A stretch of 64,000 nt of DNA from Adiantum capillus-veneris (lineage: Eukaryota > Streptophyta > Polypodiopsida > Polypodiales > Pteridaceae). The position numbers and the translations under genes are program-made. The DNA is taken from assembly GCA_014529385.2 (NCBI GenBank), contig CM043963.1:108662912-108726911 (forward strand), written 5' to 3'. Under the pieces are notes generated by a model, which did not search any database, had not been told where the DNA came from, and was given only the letters and a program-made list of their open reading frames with translations. This document shows positions 32,828-44,845 of this stretch, in pieces. How positions within the stretch are numbered: position 1 is the first letter of the stretch; every line of letters starts with the position of its first letter.

Positions 32828-34591
32828 CTCAGATATCTTTGGCTCCTAATAGGCTTTAGGGTCATTGGCGAATGCCCCGATGCTTGTGAGCTAATAGATT
32901 TAGACTCAACAGACACTCTTTCTCCTTGAATTATTAAATTATCCTCCAATTGGATCGCATTGGTGGTGAATGCTTCCCAAGTGGTGATACCTCTAATGAC
33001 TAGGCCATTGTAGATATCCTCATGTCGTAACCCCCTATTGAATCTATCAAGCAATTGGTTATTGTTGAAGCGCTCATTCGGATTACATCGAGAGTTCAAA
33101 TGCTTCAAGCGACTAATAAAGTATCTCACCGACTCTCCTTCCTCTCGTTGGGCTTTCTAAAGATGAGAGGCTACACCCCAAATTACTCCCTCTCGTATGT
33201 ATTCTTTCAAGAACAGTCTCCTAAGAGTAGGGTAAATCGTTTTTTCTTCCACTTAAGGTTAGGCTTAAAGAATTGCTCTTATGTAGGTCATAGTGTTATC
33301 CTAGAGAATCGCATATTTGTTCAAACACTTCGATATGCTTTCTCACATCCCCGTCTCCACTAAATTTTTGTGTGAGCTTGGCTATTTGTACTGCCTTACT
33401 TCTAGGCTCTCTATTAGGCGCGTAACGCATATTCTCAGCAATAGATCGACCGATAGCTTGAGCAAATGTTGCCAAGTCACCTAAATGAGTAGGCACCGTG
33501 GGTGGAGGTGCTCCAGAGACTACATGTGGAGTAGGTATTGGCATTGGGCTTGACGCATAGGAAGCCCTTGGGTCCCACGTTGGGTACGATGTTCTGCCAT
33601 GTGGTGGTCCATAGTTCATATGTGTGGCCCTAGGCATAGCAGATGTCGGATGTGACATGCTAATGCTAGCCGGTATAGTCCCATGGAAATACGAACTTGT
33701 GTGTTGTGGTTGTGGAGCATAGGTAGTTGAAACAGTGGGAGGGGTAGGGACTACATGAGTGTGATGACCCATAGGTGCATATGATTGGTACACAGTTGTA
33801 GGTATTGTTGCAGGCATTGAGCTACCATGTAGTGGTGCTTTACTAACAAATGAGGTCCATGGCGTGTTTCTCGGCATGCCCATCATTGGGGTAGGCATGG
33901 TAGCCGTGGTGTCATCAAGGGAAAGATGAGCTAGACTTGGAAAGGTGAAGCTATCACTTGTGGGCTCAGATTGCACTGAGACCCCTGGAGAAACAACATA
34001 TGGGGGATCCATCGGACTTACCGAGGGAGTCTCCATTTGCGATAAGGTCAGTTGTTTAGCCTTTCCTGTATCCAAGAATCTCATGAGACCCGTTGAAGGC
34101 ATGTTGATCCCCTTGTTTTGTCTCTCTAACTCAACGACCCTATGGATGACCTCACAAACTCTTTGTTGTTGATCCTCCACACTAGTAGCACCCATTGTGG
34201 ATATTAGGACATCTAACCAACCCACGTGATAGGTGTCACAAATGGAGAATTTACTTCCCCACCCCCCCTCATTTACATCATTAGCTCCATGTTCGGAGTG
34301 AGTGGCTCTACTAAAGGTTTCCTTCAGGCGGCTAAGCACACTCGGCCTGGATCGAGGACCCATGGCATGCATGTCTTGGCTCGAGCTATCGAGATTAGGC
34401 ATTGGAAAACCCTCCATGACGTCGTAGTCAAAGGAAGAGTCACTAGCCACTATGTTTGGGTCTTGGTTTGTACTACCTTGGGTCCCCGCCGAGGGTCCAG
34501 AACCTAAGGTAGGTGGATATTGAGAACTCGCGTAAGTCGAAATTCTCTCTAGTTGCTCCGTCTCTAACACACGACCAAAGCGCAGATGCAT
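32824..34591 (-). pseudogene. T2 Gag N-terminal and capsid part
   Basis: The ATG at 34591 opens a 431-residue frame: a low-complexity start, a short helical stretch (34200-34080) and a long Pro/Thr/His/Met-rich region. It ends at KLTQKFSGDGDVRKHIEVFEQI, the start of a retrotransposon Gag capsid domain. After a stop and a frameshift the capsid goes on (SVRYFISRLKHLNSR, then DRFNRGLRHEDIYNGL) at 33160-32830. It would form the particle shell. Confidence 0.7.
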
Positions 34592-35370
34592 GTGCCTTTG
34601 GCACCCTACAAACGTCGGCGAATAACCTCGAAGGTTAACCGCTTACCTTTTTTAAACGTCCGTTTTCACTCGTGTTTTTTACGTTTTTAATGTTTTTTTT
34701 AAGTTTTTTAATGTTTAATTTTTTTATATTAAAGTGTGTGATAGCTCGAAATGAGCGTATCACTTAGAGGGACGCTATGTGCTTTACAGCACAATTTTCG
34801 GGCATCTGAAGTTCCGTTGGTCCTCAAAAAATCAATTTTTAGCTACGTGTGAAGCTAAAATTCGTTTTTCTAAAAGGCGACTGAGGCCTAGGCCTGAGCG
34901 TGACCTTGGGCTTGGGTCTGGGAGATATTCCCGATCCCGGTCCTACCTTTAATTTTTATTTTTTATTTTAAATAAAATAAAATAAAGGATAAGGTCGCCG
35001 CGGACTGCGCGAGAGCACACACACACTCTATCCACCTACTTCTAATTAATACACCTACTGTTACACACTAACACACTCTATTAACTCTCACAGATCTACT
35101 TCCTACTTCCTGTACACAGAAAACTAACTACCTTAATACACAGAGAATAAACACAGTACCTTTGAAAACTCCATTAACAAAGAAAACTAACAACCTTAAT
35201 ACACAAAGAATAAACACAGTACCTTTGAAAACTCCATTAACAAAAAAAAAAACACAGTACAACACCAAATCTCTCTTCTCAACACACACACCCTCCTTCC
35301 TTACCTTTCCTACAATAGAAATTGCACCACGGAGAAGCGCAGAGTGCTACTCGAGCTTAATGTATGGCAT
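34592..35370 (-). other. 5' leader of T2
   Basis: Between primer site and gag. AT-rich with poly-T runs near 34690-34720 and a two-copy tandem repeat of about 66 bp (35113-35250, word AACTCCATTAACAAA). No coding region. Confidence 0.6.
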
Positions 35371-35388
35371 TCCCCAGCAATGGCACCA
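35371..35388 (-). other. Primer binding site of T2 (tRNA-Asp type)
   Basis: The - strand reads TGGTGCCATTGCTGGGGA, four bases after the LTR end. The Tat/Athila tRNA-Asp site as I recall it is TGGCGCCGTTGCCGGGGA; the three differences are all transitions. Confidence 0.75.
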
Positions 35389-35392
35389 AAAA

Positions 35393-35625
35393 TGTGCGCG
35401 TATGTTGCACGTGTCAATGCAAGGAACTTGCCGATACACCGCATGCGAGCCACAAATGGCTCCAAGCACACAACAAGCTTAAACTAGTAAGCTCAAAGAT
35501 GACGATGGTGTGTCACTCACCGCTCTATGCTTGCTTCGTGGAGGATTCCTCGCCGCGAAGAAGAGGGAGACGCCCCTACGCCGCGCTCAATCGCCTCGCC
35601 GTCGTCGTGCCGTCGCAATGCTCAA

Positions 35626-35705
<80 letters not shown>

Positions 35706-36015
35706 ACACACACACACAAGGAGATGAAGAAGAAGGAGATGGAGATGGAGCAAGAGCACTCTTCAATTGCACAAATGAGAGAATGAGTGAATTTTAGGTT
35801 TAGTTGACTTTTATATGAGCTCGCCCCATTCACACTTGGGCGCCCATGCTTAGCCAACTAATCCCTTGAATGTTCCAGTTAGAGTGCGCCTCTCATCGGC
35901 GATCACTCTTACTCTTTTCCTATTGGACCGACAAGCCCGGTACCTGACTCTACCAAGTAAATAATACAACGTCCGTCGTAGGTGATAGGGTTTCCGTGAG
36001 CCATGAGGGTTAACA
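35393..36015 (-). repeat. 5' LTR of T2
   Basis: 623 bp, TGTTAACCC to GCGCACA on the - strand. A TATA-like box (ATATAAAAG) lies at 35808-35816 and a long GA tract (CT on the + strand, 35631-35700) about 110 bp downstream of it. Confidence 0.93.
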
Positions 36016-36020
36016 CTCTT

Positions 36021-36070
36021 TAATTTTCCTAATTTCACTATCCTCAAATTTCATAGGCCATTTCGATCAT
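36021..36070 (+). repeat. 5' LTR of Gypsy-A, last part
   Basis: The short remainder after T2, ending next to the primer site at 36073. It joins to 21490 when T2 and one CTCTT are removed. Confidence 0.7.
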
Positions 36071-36072
36071 GT

Positions 36073-36084
36073 TGGTATTAGAGC
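36073..36084 (+). other. Primer binding site of Gypsy-A
   Basis: TGGTATTAGAGC, one mismatch from the initiator-tRNA-Met site TGGTATCAGAGC. Gypsy-B has TGGTATCAGATC at the same place. Confidence 0.75.
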
Positions 36085-36480
36085 TATTGTTTTCTCTTTT
36101 CTTGCTTGAGAAGAGAGGTCCTTAAGTTGTCCATGAAATGTTGGACCTGTTGATTGCAATAGGGTAAGTGTGACAGGGATCTATTATCTTGGTTGAGAAG
36201 GACTTAGTTCGAGGTACATCGTTGGGAACTATAGTCTTAATAACGGAGTCTCTCGGTGCTTGCCTTTGGCTTAACCATTATTGAGCTACTAGCAAGCTCA
36301 ACAGGAACTATAATCAACTGAGAAATGTTAGACCCTCTCCACTAGTCTTTCAAAATCAACAGTCTCTAAACCACGAGTATGGCTGCTTGAGAACTAACTT
36401 TCAAAGGTAAACAAGAGTAGCGACTAAGGTTTTTGAGGGTACCAAAGCACAAAGTAATTTTATACATAAGTGTAATTAGC

Positions 36481-37290
36481 ATGGGCTGACAATAACCAAA
36501 AGAGTAGAATGAATATTGACAACTTTGATTTTGCACAAGAAGGTGCTAATGATGATGCCCCCATGTTTGTTAATTATCTTGTTACTAGGTTGCAACAAGC
36601 TGTGAGCAACCCTGCTTTGCAAGAAGAAGTTACTCAATGACTTCATGCTTATGGGATTTCCCTTCCTCTCCAAGAGGAGAGAGAGCTTAGGAGGGCTCTT
36701 GATGAGACTCTCAGAAGAAGACTCACTCCCATAAGAGAGGAGGAATCCAAAGAGCGAGAAAGAAGCGAATCACTAAGTTCCTCTCAAGATGTGGCTCCAC
36801 AAAGATGGTGGTCTAGACGGTTGCCAACTCCTCCCAAGAGGAAACGGTCAACCCATAGTCCTTCTCTTCATCACTCCAAAAGGGAAGAGAGGAAACAAAG
36901 GAAGAAAAGAGTAAGAAAGGGGTCACCCTCTTCTTCACCTTCCTCCTCTTCCGATGAAAGCAATAGTTATTCTCCTAGAGAATACAAGAGGGAAGGGCAT
37001 TGCAAATCTTACTTTGCATGGCGAAGATCCCAAAAGCTCAAGAAGTTCAAAGAGGGAGGAAAGAATATTTCTTTTCTCACCTATGATGGCACCTTTGGTG
37101 CTACTGACAAAGTATTGCCCTTCATCTAGCAATTCAATGCGGCCTTTGGAGACGAGGGCTTCATAGAGTTCTCCAAGCTGCACCATGTAGCTATGCACTT
37201 CTAGAAATCGACTCGTCAATGGTGGTCTAGCCTTCGTGGCAACAATGAATCCCCAAAGACATGGAAAACTCTATGAATTTCCATCATGAA
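36481..37290 (+). pseudogene. Gypsy-A gag
   Basis: An extra G after the ATG at 36481 shifts the start; from 36485 the frame gives ADNN..., then DNFDFA, then VNYLVTRLQQA, aligned with Gypsy-B gag. A Ser/Arg/Lys-rich stretch (36880-36980) and a capsid-like end (HHVAMHF, then RQWWSSL) follow. The frame holds TGA at 36638, TAG at 37127 and TAG at 37202; where Gypsy-B can be compared at the last site it reads Gln. Confidence 0.7.
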
Positions 37291-37332
37291 GTAATTCCTT
37301 GCAAGTGATGCAAAGGACAAAGTGCTTAGTGA

Positions 37333-38460
37333 ATGGCGAAGTTTGACACTGCTCTCCAGCGAGTCTATCCACAAATATGTGGACAAGTTGTGGGATTTAC
37401 ACCTCAAGGCTATTGTCTTTCAAAAGATAGACTTTGCCAAAAAAAGCAACAATTTAGTGCAGGATTACCTGAAGAAATGGCTGAGTATATCAACTCCCAA
37501 CGGCCAGGTTCTATCACGGAAGTAATCCACCACGCTATGGTTGCTTTGCGCATAAATTTCCAACAAGGGGATAAAAGGAATTTCAAGCCCATGGAAAACA
37601 AATATCAAAATGAAGCAAAGGGGAAGAACAATGCCCAAAACTCTTCCCAAGGCAATTCCAACAACAATCGGTCCAAGGAGAAGGGAGTTTACGAAGGTAA
37701 AAAAAAACTCTCTCATAAAGAACTAGAAGCTTTTTGTAATGACCACACATACTTTAAGTGTGGGGAGCAAGGACATGGCTACCGTTCTTGCTCCAAAAGA
37801 AATACCTGCAATGAGACTCCTAAAGCTTCCATGATCAAAGCTTCAAAAGAGGATGCTAATTGCAAAGGATCGCCTCTCTCCTATGCTTGGGGAAAGGTAA
37901 GGGAGCATGATGCCTTCATCTTGTTTGACCATGGATCTACTCAAAATTTCATATCAATGAAGTTGGCCACCAAGTTAGGCATTCAAGCTCATGAGATGAG
38001 AGATGTGGTTGTAGCCGATGGAGCCTTCAAGGGGCAAGAAGCTGCAATTACTCCTTTGATTGGGAAATTGAGGCTTCATGTCCAAGGCTATGTGGACAAA
38101 TAGGATTTCTTTATCTCCCCTCTCAAACATGAGGATGCTATCGGTGGGGCAGCATGGCTGCGAACATGAAGTTCCTTGAAAGGAGAATCTATCTCACCTA
38201 CAAGGAAAAGAGCATGTACATAGATGCTCATGAGTTAGGGAACACCATATCCCTGGTAAATACGCTTGCTTTTAATAAGTCAATGAAAAGATCTTTTTTT
38301 GCGTATATGATTTTTGTTAGAGAATCTATAAATGATTCTAATGTTTTCTCAAGTAGAAATAAAGGGAATCAAGAGAAATTAGAGTTGTTTGATTTCCTAA
38401 ATGGATTCCAAGATGTTTCTATTGATGACATCCCTATTGAGCTACCTCCAAAATGAGAGA
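37333..38460 (+). pseudogene. Gypsy-A zinc knuckle and protease region
   Basis: 37333-38103 is open: a basic Asn/Gln-rich stretch, a zinc knuckle YFKCGEQGHGYRSC whose first Cys is Tyr, then a retropepsin loop LFDHGSTQNFIS (usually DSGS/T). After TAG at 38101 the frame goes on DFFISPLKHED, a conserved strand of this domain family. 38154-38456 then holds the linker to RT. Confidence 0.7.
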
Positions 38461-40740
38461 TGATGACCATGCAATTGAGCTCCTACCATTAAGCTCACCG
38501 CCTAACAAGCCTCCTTATCAAGTTTCCCAAGCTCAACAAGAGAAGTTCATGAGACGAGTGCATGAATTGGAGGAAAAAGGGATGATGAGGCCTAGCTCTT
38601 CTCCATTCTGTTCACCAGTACTTTAGTGCAAAAGAAAGACGGCACATATCACATGTGTGTGGACTATAGGGAACTAAATCTTATCACTATTAAGAACAGA
38701 TTTCCCGTGCTGCGGGTCAAAGATCTATTTGATAAGCTACAAGGTTCTACCTACTTCAGTAGGATTGACCTTTAAAGTGGCTATCATCAAATAAGGATCG
38801 TGAATGAAGATATCGAAAAGACCGCGTTCCGTACAATGTTTGGTCTTTATGAATATCTTGTCATACCTTTTGGCCTGACAAATGCTCCAGCCGCATTGAT
38901 GGACAAAAATCTTCAGGCCACTCAAATTCTCTTGAGGAGTACAAGCGACACCTCCATGTAATCTTTCAGGTTGTGAGAGAGAATAAGCTTTTCATTAATC
39001 AAAAGAAAAGTGGATTTTTCCTACAAGAGATTCAAAAGACCAAACATTGTACGGACTACAAAAGTGCAAGAAGCTTTTGAGAAGCTTAAGGAGAATCTGA
39101 TCTCTCAACGTGTGCTCACACTACTAGATTTTTCAAAGCCATTTGAGGTCCAATGTGATGCTTGTGGTGATTGCCTTGGAGCTATTTTGCTTCAAGAAGG
39201 GCATGCCATAGCATATGAGAGTCAAAGACTCAACTTCAATAAACGAGTATTGGGAAAATACGAAAAAGAGGTACTAGTTGTTCTATATGTCCTAGAAACG
39301 TGTGGAAACACTATCTCTTGGGGATTTCATTCATCCTACGGATGGTTCACAAAGCCTCAAGAACTTCATGACGCAAACCAACAAGCTCTCCGACAAAAAA
39401 ATGAGATGAGTATGCTATTGACCAAGACTTTAAGTACGTAATTACAACCTTTGCATTAGGGAAGAAAAAAGAACCATTCACCTTGGAGGATGGTTATCTT
39501 CCAAATGGCAATAGGCTATGTGTTACTCACTCATACAATAAGAAAGAATCCCATGCTTCTCCATATGTGGGGCAAAGAGGGTTTCCATAATCTACTCTTT
39601 GAGGAGTCGAAACGTATTTCTGTTGGTCTACCATGAAAAGTAAACATACAAGAATATGTTTCAAAATGCGTGGTATGCCAAAAAGTTAAAATTTGACCGA
39701 GGGAAGCAAATTGAGTTGTTTCAGTCAACAAGCTTAGCAAGAAAAAACACTCTATGCATGTCAAAAAGACTATTAAGGCACATCAAAAGTGTCAACCCTC
39801 TTCAGATGTCAAATTTTCAAGTATCATAGCTTGCCAACATCCATAGTGTCAGACATGGATCCTAGAATAACCAGTAATCTTTGGAAGGGTCTCTTTGAGA
39901 ATCTAGGAAGTAGATTAAATTTCTCTTTCGGCCTATGATCCCGAAACGGATGACCAAAGTGAAATAACTAATCTAACGAATTTTGAATCTACTAAAAGCC
40001 TATGTCATGGAAGTAGATCAATGTTCTCAATGAGAGAAGTACCTACCTCTTATAGAGTATGCGTACAATGACATTGTACATACTTCTATGGGGAAAGCAC
40101 CTTTTGAGGTTAAAGAGGGAAGATCCCAAACTCCCTTACTACTTAAAGTACATGGGAAGATCTTCGTTGTTGATGAATATAGCCGAGACTCACAAGAATC
40201 TTTTCCAAAGATTAAAGAGGTTATATCCATCTCACAGCAAATCCAAAAAGGACTGCTGCTAATAAGCACAAAAGAGCCTTAGACTTTAAGGAAAATGATT
40301 GGGTCTTCCTAAAGTTTCTCAAGGCTCGTCTAAGGCATGCTACAGGGAAGAATCCTACGGGCCACCAAGAGTATTATGCTAAACTAGCAAAAAGATACTA
40401 TGGTTCTTTTTAAATTCTTAAGCCAATCAATGAGATGGCTTATCAATTAAAGTTGCCCAACCATTAGCTCATGCACAATGTATTCCATGAGAGCCTACTT
40501 AAGCCTTATAAAGAAGCACTACCAAAAGAAGCAATAGTTGCAGACCCTCCAAAAATCGAAGATCAAGAAGTAGTACTTCAACCTGAGTCCATCCTATGAC
40601 ATGAAGACAAGGCATTAAGAAATGGTAAGATTATCCAACGACATCTTATTAAGTTTAAGAATTATCATTTTAGAGATGCTAGATTGGTGCAAGGAACCTA
40701 GCTTAAGGATAATATGAACCTTGTCAATGCTTACAATGAT
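38460..40740 (+). pseudogene. Gypsy-A RT, RNase H and integrase remnants with chromodomain-like end
   Basis: Heavily decayed. RT words appear in shifting frames at 38480-38990 (PPYQVSQAQQEKF, HELEEKGMMRPSSSPF, FGLTNAP-like). RNase H at 39010-39441: FEVQCDACGDCLGAILLQ (Asp), AYESQRLN. Integrase shreds lie at 39480-40300. The end (40550-40700) reads VLQPESIL, then GKIIQRHLIKFKNY, then DARL, resembling the chromodomain of plant chromoviruses (Tekay/Reina/CRM-like). No function expected. Confidence 0.65.
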
Positions 40741-41107
40741 ACACTAGAGTAAGCAAATGAAAATGCATTTTAAATGGACTGTTTTTTTCTTATAAGACTC
40801 ATACTTTCTTTTATTGTGCACAAAATTTAAGAAGTGTGTATGCTTAGGATCATGTTTGTGGTGACGACGTCTCCCAAACACCAAGTAGAACTTGTCACTC
40901 TACTTTAGAAGTATGATATGGACTAAAGAGCAGACATGCTTGCGAAAACTAAGTCTCTTGAGCACCAAATGGATTAGTTATCCATTCTAGAATGATTTCA
41001 TAGGGTAAGAAGGGATCCCCTACCCGCTAAGAAACATGGACTTATGACTAGGCTTTATCTTCTCTACCTCATAGTCGAGGACGACTATGATTTCAAGAGA
41101 GAGGTAA

Positions 41108-42232
41108 TGTCATAATATATAATATCTAACTTTACCAAATGATTTTCTCATATTAAATTGATCATTTAATATGGGAAGATAAAAGGGGAACAAGAGTTAG
41201 GATATAGACATGTGCTTCTAGGCCTATCTCAGCTGAAGACCAAAAGGAGAGATGGTTGCATCTCAATAGGGGTCCAAAAGGAGATGGTCTACTAAAGAGC
41301 AATGTACAATAAGTGCTTCTAGACTTATCTGAACGAGGGACCAAGAGGAAAGATGGTTACATCTCAATAGGGGTCCAAAAGGAGGTAGTCTATCAAAGAG
41401 CAATGTGCATCTAATGGAGCTTAAAACACCTTAGGGTTAGCTTCATTAAAGACCTCCAAAGGTTAGTGCTAAAAGTCCTTAGACCTTAGGCAAGCTAGGA
41501 TTGTGCTTGAGGTGGGAACCCGGCCCAAGCTTGAGGTGCTTGTCATGCTTGGTGACTAAGGTTCTTGAGGTGCTTGTCATGCTTGATGAATAAGGTGCTT
41601 GTCGTGCTTGCTAACTAAGGTGCTTAAGATGCTTGTCATGCTTGCTAACTAAGGTTCTTGAGGTGCTTGTCGTGCTTGCTGACTAAGGTGCTTGAGGTGC
41701 TTGTCATGCTTGATGAGAAATGTTCTTGAGTCAAAAAGAGACCCTACAAAGGAGGGGGAAAGCCCCAAAGTTAGGGGAATCTTTGACTTAACCTCCTACT
41801 TACCCAAAGGGTGCCCCCTTTCTCAAGGGGCACATGGACACATGTCAGGCTCTCCCTATGCTTAGCCACATGGTGTGCTTGAATCCTATTGGCTAGGCTA
41901 AAGAGGGGTCCAATGAGCTTCTAGTTCATTCCAACAAATATTTAGATATTTTCAAGCTTTCTCTCTCAAAGGGGTAAGGAGGACACTTGCCCAAAGGCTA
42001 CCCGTGTTGCTTGAGATGCATTGTGCATGTGATTGGCTAGTGTTAGAGGGGTCCAATGAGCTTCAATCTTGAGCTACAAGGAGGGGTCGACCAAAGATAG
42101 AAAGGGGTGTTCTTGGGGGCATACACCCTCTAACACTCATTTTTTCACTCATTCTCACTTGGTGAAAGTGCAAGAACTCCATCTCCTTCTCCAAGATTGT
42201 TGAGAAGTTGAGAGCATACACCAACACTCTTG
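41108..42232 (+). repeat. 3' LTR of Gypsy-A (truncated)
   Basis: It starts TGTCATAATATATAAT after a purine-rich CAAGAGAGAGGTAA and follows the 5' LTR (without the solo LTR) up to CACTCTTGGC. There it jumps into Gypsy-B gag in the opposite orientation. Confidence 0.8.
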
Positions 42233-43223
42233 GCGCATGGCTCTTGGTTAGTGGAGCTTTCCATGTTTGTGGAGCTTCATCGTTGGCCCGTAGGCTAGAC
42301 CACCATTGTCTGGCGGACTTTTGAAAGTGCATAGCTACATGTCGTAACTTAGAGGACTCTGTGTAGCCCTGATCTCCAAACGTCACATCGAATTGTTGGA
42401 ATAAAGGCCAAGACTTTGTCCGTAGCACCAAAGGTGCCATCGTAGGTAAGGAAAGAGATGCTCTTCCCTCCCTCTTTGAACTTCTTGAGCTTGGACGACC
42501 TCTTCCACGCGGCATAGGATTTCCTATGGCCTCTTCTTTTTTATGGTTCAAAGGTTGCACCATCACTTTCTTTAGAAGATGAAGAATTTGAAAAAGATGG
42601 AGAAGAGGGTACCTCTTTCTCGCCTTTTTCTTGCCTTGATCTTGTTTCTCTTCACCATCACTTTCATAAGAGGAAGAGGATGAAGAAGATGGAGAAGAGG
42701 GTGTCCTCTTTCTTGCCTTTTTCTTCTCTTGCTTTTTTTTATCCCTCTTTGAATTATGGTGTGGATAAGTATGCAATGTTCTTCTCCGTTTTGGAGGTGA
42801 TGGAGAGCGTTTAGCCCGCCATCTTCGTGGATCCATCTCCGCCAAGGTGGCAGGAGACTCACTTCTATCTCGTTCCTTCGGTGGGGGCTCTTGAATTCTC
42901 CTTTGAGAAGGAGATGCGTTATCAATGAGCAAATTTTCGAGCCCTTCATATGGATCATCTTCTTCCCGAATCAAAGAGAGGCCTCTTTTGGAAGTCTCGC
43001 AAAGAGACTTCCTAGGTGCTCTCTCATCATGGTGGGGAGCTTGGAGAATCCGATGAGCACGAAGCTACCGTTGCACTTCACTTTGGAGGGATGGATTGCC
43101 CATGGCTTGTTGAAGCCTAGAAACAAGATAGTTAACAAGCATAGGGGCATCTTTAGTAGCCTGCTCATTAGCAAAATCAAAGTTATCAACATTAGTTTCA
43201 CTCTCTTTACTATTGTCAGCCAT
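42233..43223 (-). pseudogene. Gypsy-B gag (truncated)
   Basis: ATG at 43223 (MADNSKESETNVDNFDFA...). The frame runs through TAG at 43065 to about 42240. It includes an Arg/Ser/Lys-rich stretch and the capsid end RHVAMHFQKSARQWWSSL, then breaks where it meets the Gypsy-A LTR. The protein is better preserved than Gypsy-A gag. Everything 3' (protease onward) is missing. Confidence 0.75.
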
Positions 43224-43636
43224 TCTAACAACTCTTAGGTGTAAACTGTTTAGGGTGTACTTTGGCACATCAAGCCTCAGTTGCTACTCCTCTTTACCCC
43301 TTTAGAAAAAGCACTCAAGCTATTGTACCCGTGGCTCGAATACCATTAATTACAAGGAATAGAAGAGAGGATTGCTCAACACCAAAATAGTACCGGCTCC
43401 TGTAAAGCTTCTAATAGCTCAATAGTGGTTAAGCCATAGGCAAGCCCCGTAGGACTCCACTATTAAGACCATAGCTCTCGACGGTGATGCCCCGTTAACT
43501 GCACAAAGGCAGGTGCAATGCAAGGCTGAAAAATCCCTACTTACTCACATGCAATTAATAATACCAACCATTTATAGCTAGCTTAAGGATCTCCCTACTT
43601 GAGCAAGAAAAGAGAAACCTTGTGATCTGATACCAA
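43224..43636 (-). other. Gypsy-B leader and primer site
   Basis: Non-coding leader. The primer site is at 43622-43635 on the - strand (TGGTATCAGATCAC), next to the LTR end. Confidence 0.7.
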
Positions 43637-44845
43637 TGTAACATTGAATGGTCTAGTAACTTGTGTGTAGCGGAAAATAGCATGAACATAGTGAGCATTT
43701 CATTAGAATAGATTCCTAATGAGAATAATAAGAGTGCTTCGGTGGAGAGAGCATCAAAAAGTATAACACCTAGTTAGATAGCGTGAACAATACTTCAAAA
43801 GAGAGAGAAATTAAGCAATTGACAACAATTGAGGAACGGATTTGCATGGAGCCGGTCCCCCCCTCCAAAAGGCTTTGTATTATGGTTTCTCCCATCAAGA
43901 GAGACTTTTTACAATACAATTTTTTGTGTTCCTTCAATACTAGCTAGTGCAATGAAGATGGAAACTTCAAGCACTAAGCAAAACACTTATCAAACACAAC
44001 ATCAATTCCCTTACGGTCTCAGACCCAAGACCTCACACACCTTCGAAGATGGTGAGAGCTAGCGAGGTATGAGAGTAGATTGAGAGAAAGAAGGAGTAGT
44101 CTTACGAGAAAGATTTACAACTCCTCACATAATCACTCATATTAGCATAGCTTAGCTTAGTAATTAGCATGGTAGAGGAGATGAGCATGCATTGAAGCTT
44201 GGCTCTTGGTTGGATTTGCATCACAAAGCCAAGAGTTGTTGGTGTAGGCCTCCCTTCTCACAAGCTTCGAGTAGGTGATAAGCCTTCCATTAAAGCTTGA
44301 GAAGAGAGAGAGAGTCTTCTTACTCCACACATAGACTTGTGTGTGTGTGTGTGTGTGTGTGTGTGCAATAATGCCTTAAGAAAATCAGTCCCCCTCTCTC
44401 TCTTGGTCGACCCCTCTTGCTATTTGCTCATGCTACAACCCTATTCGACCTCCCTGGGCCTAGCCAATGGAATTTCAAGAGCATAGGTGATAGCCTTCTG
44501 ACATGTGTCCCCCTTTCCCCTTTAGTGAGAGCTTTAGGTAATTAATAAATGCAACTAAACTCTCATTGGACCACTTTATCTCCTGGCCAATAGGAATCAT
44601 GCAAGCCATTGGGCTGCTAAATGCTCATTGGACCCCTTGGGAGACTGTCCAATAGTCTTCTAGAGACCTTAATTCTTATTGTTTCTTTAATCAAGTATTT
44701 TTAATTAATTAAACTAGATTTAATCTAGCCTAATTCTCATTGGTCCACCTCCATGGCCATCCAATAGGATTTGAGTACACCTTGTGGGCATTTGGGTTAG
44801 GGAGCTGACATCTGTCCCTCATTCCCTTTGTGTAAAGGGAGCTTG
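43637..44845 (-). repeat. 5' LTR of Gypsy-B, inner part
   Basis: It ends TGTTACA beside the primer site and matches the Gypsy-A LTR in inverted orientation (CCAAGAGTTGTTGGTGTAGG near 44232; a CGACC...GCTA block near 44409). A (GT)n run lies at 44339-44365. The other part lies at about 58775-59131 beyond the Penelope-like insertion. Confidence 0.75.

Larger units (their letters stand above)
21491..36015 (-). mobile_element. T2: complete Tat-like Ty3/gypsy LTR retrotransposon
   Basis: 14,525 bp. LTRs are 35393-36015 (5') and 21491-22119 (3') on the - strand, both TGTTAACCC...GCGCACA. The target duplication CTCTT is exact at 21486-21490 and 36016-36020. The primer site next to the 5' LTR resembles the tRNA-Asp site of Tat/Athila elements, and a purine tract abuts the 3' LTR. 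Gene order: gag with several zinc knuckles, protease, acidic linker, RT, RNase H, integrase, then a second retropepsin-like domain and W-x-P-K tail. It carries a 1.8-kb inverted-repeat insertion. Stops and frameshifts make it non-autonomous now. It sits in the Gypsy-A 5' LTR. Confidence 0.92.
19068..42232 (+). mobile_element. Gypsy-A: Ty3/gypsy element with long LTRs, split by T2
   Basis: The 5' LTR is 19068-21490 plus 36021-36070, interrupted by T2 and carrying a solo LTR. The primer site is at 36073, coding remnants run 36481-40730, a purine-rich stretch precedes the 3' LTR at 41108, and the 3' LTR is truncated at about 42232. The two LTR copies share TGTCATAAxATATAATAT starts and a GGTGCTTGAGGTGCTTGT minisatellite. 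The coding part has many stops and frameshifts, so the copy is dead. Gypsy-B on the other strand is a relative. Confidence 0.8.
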
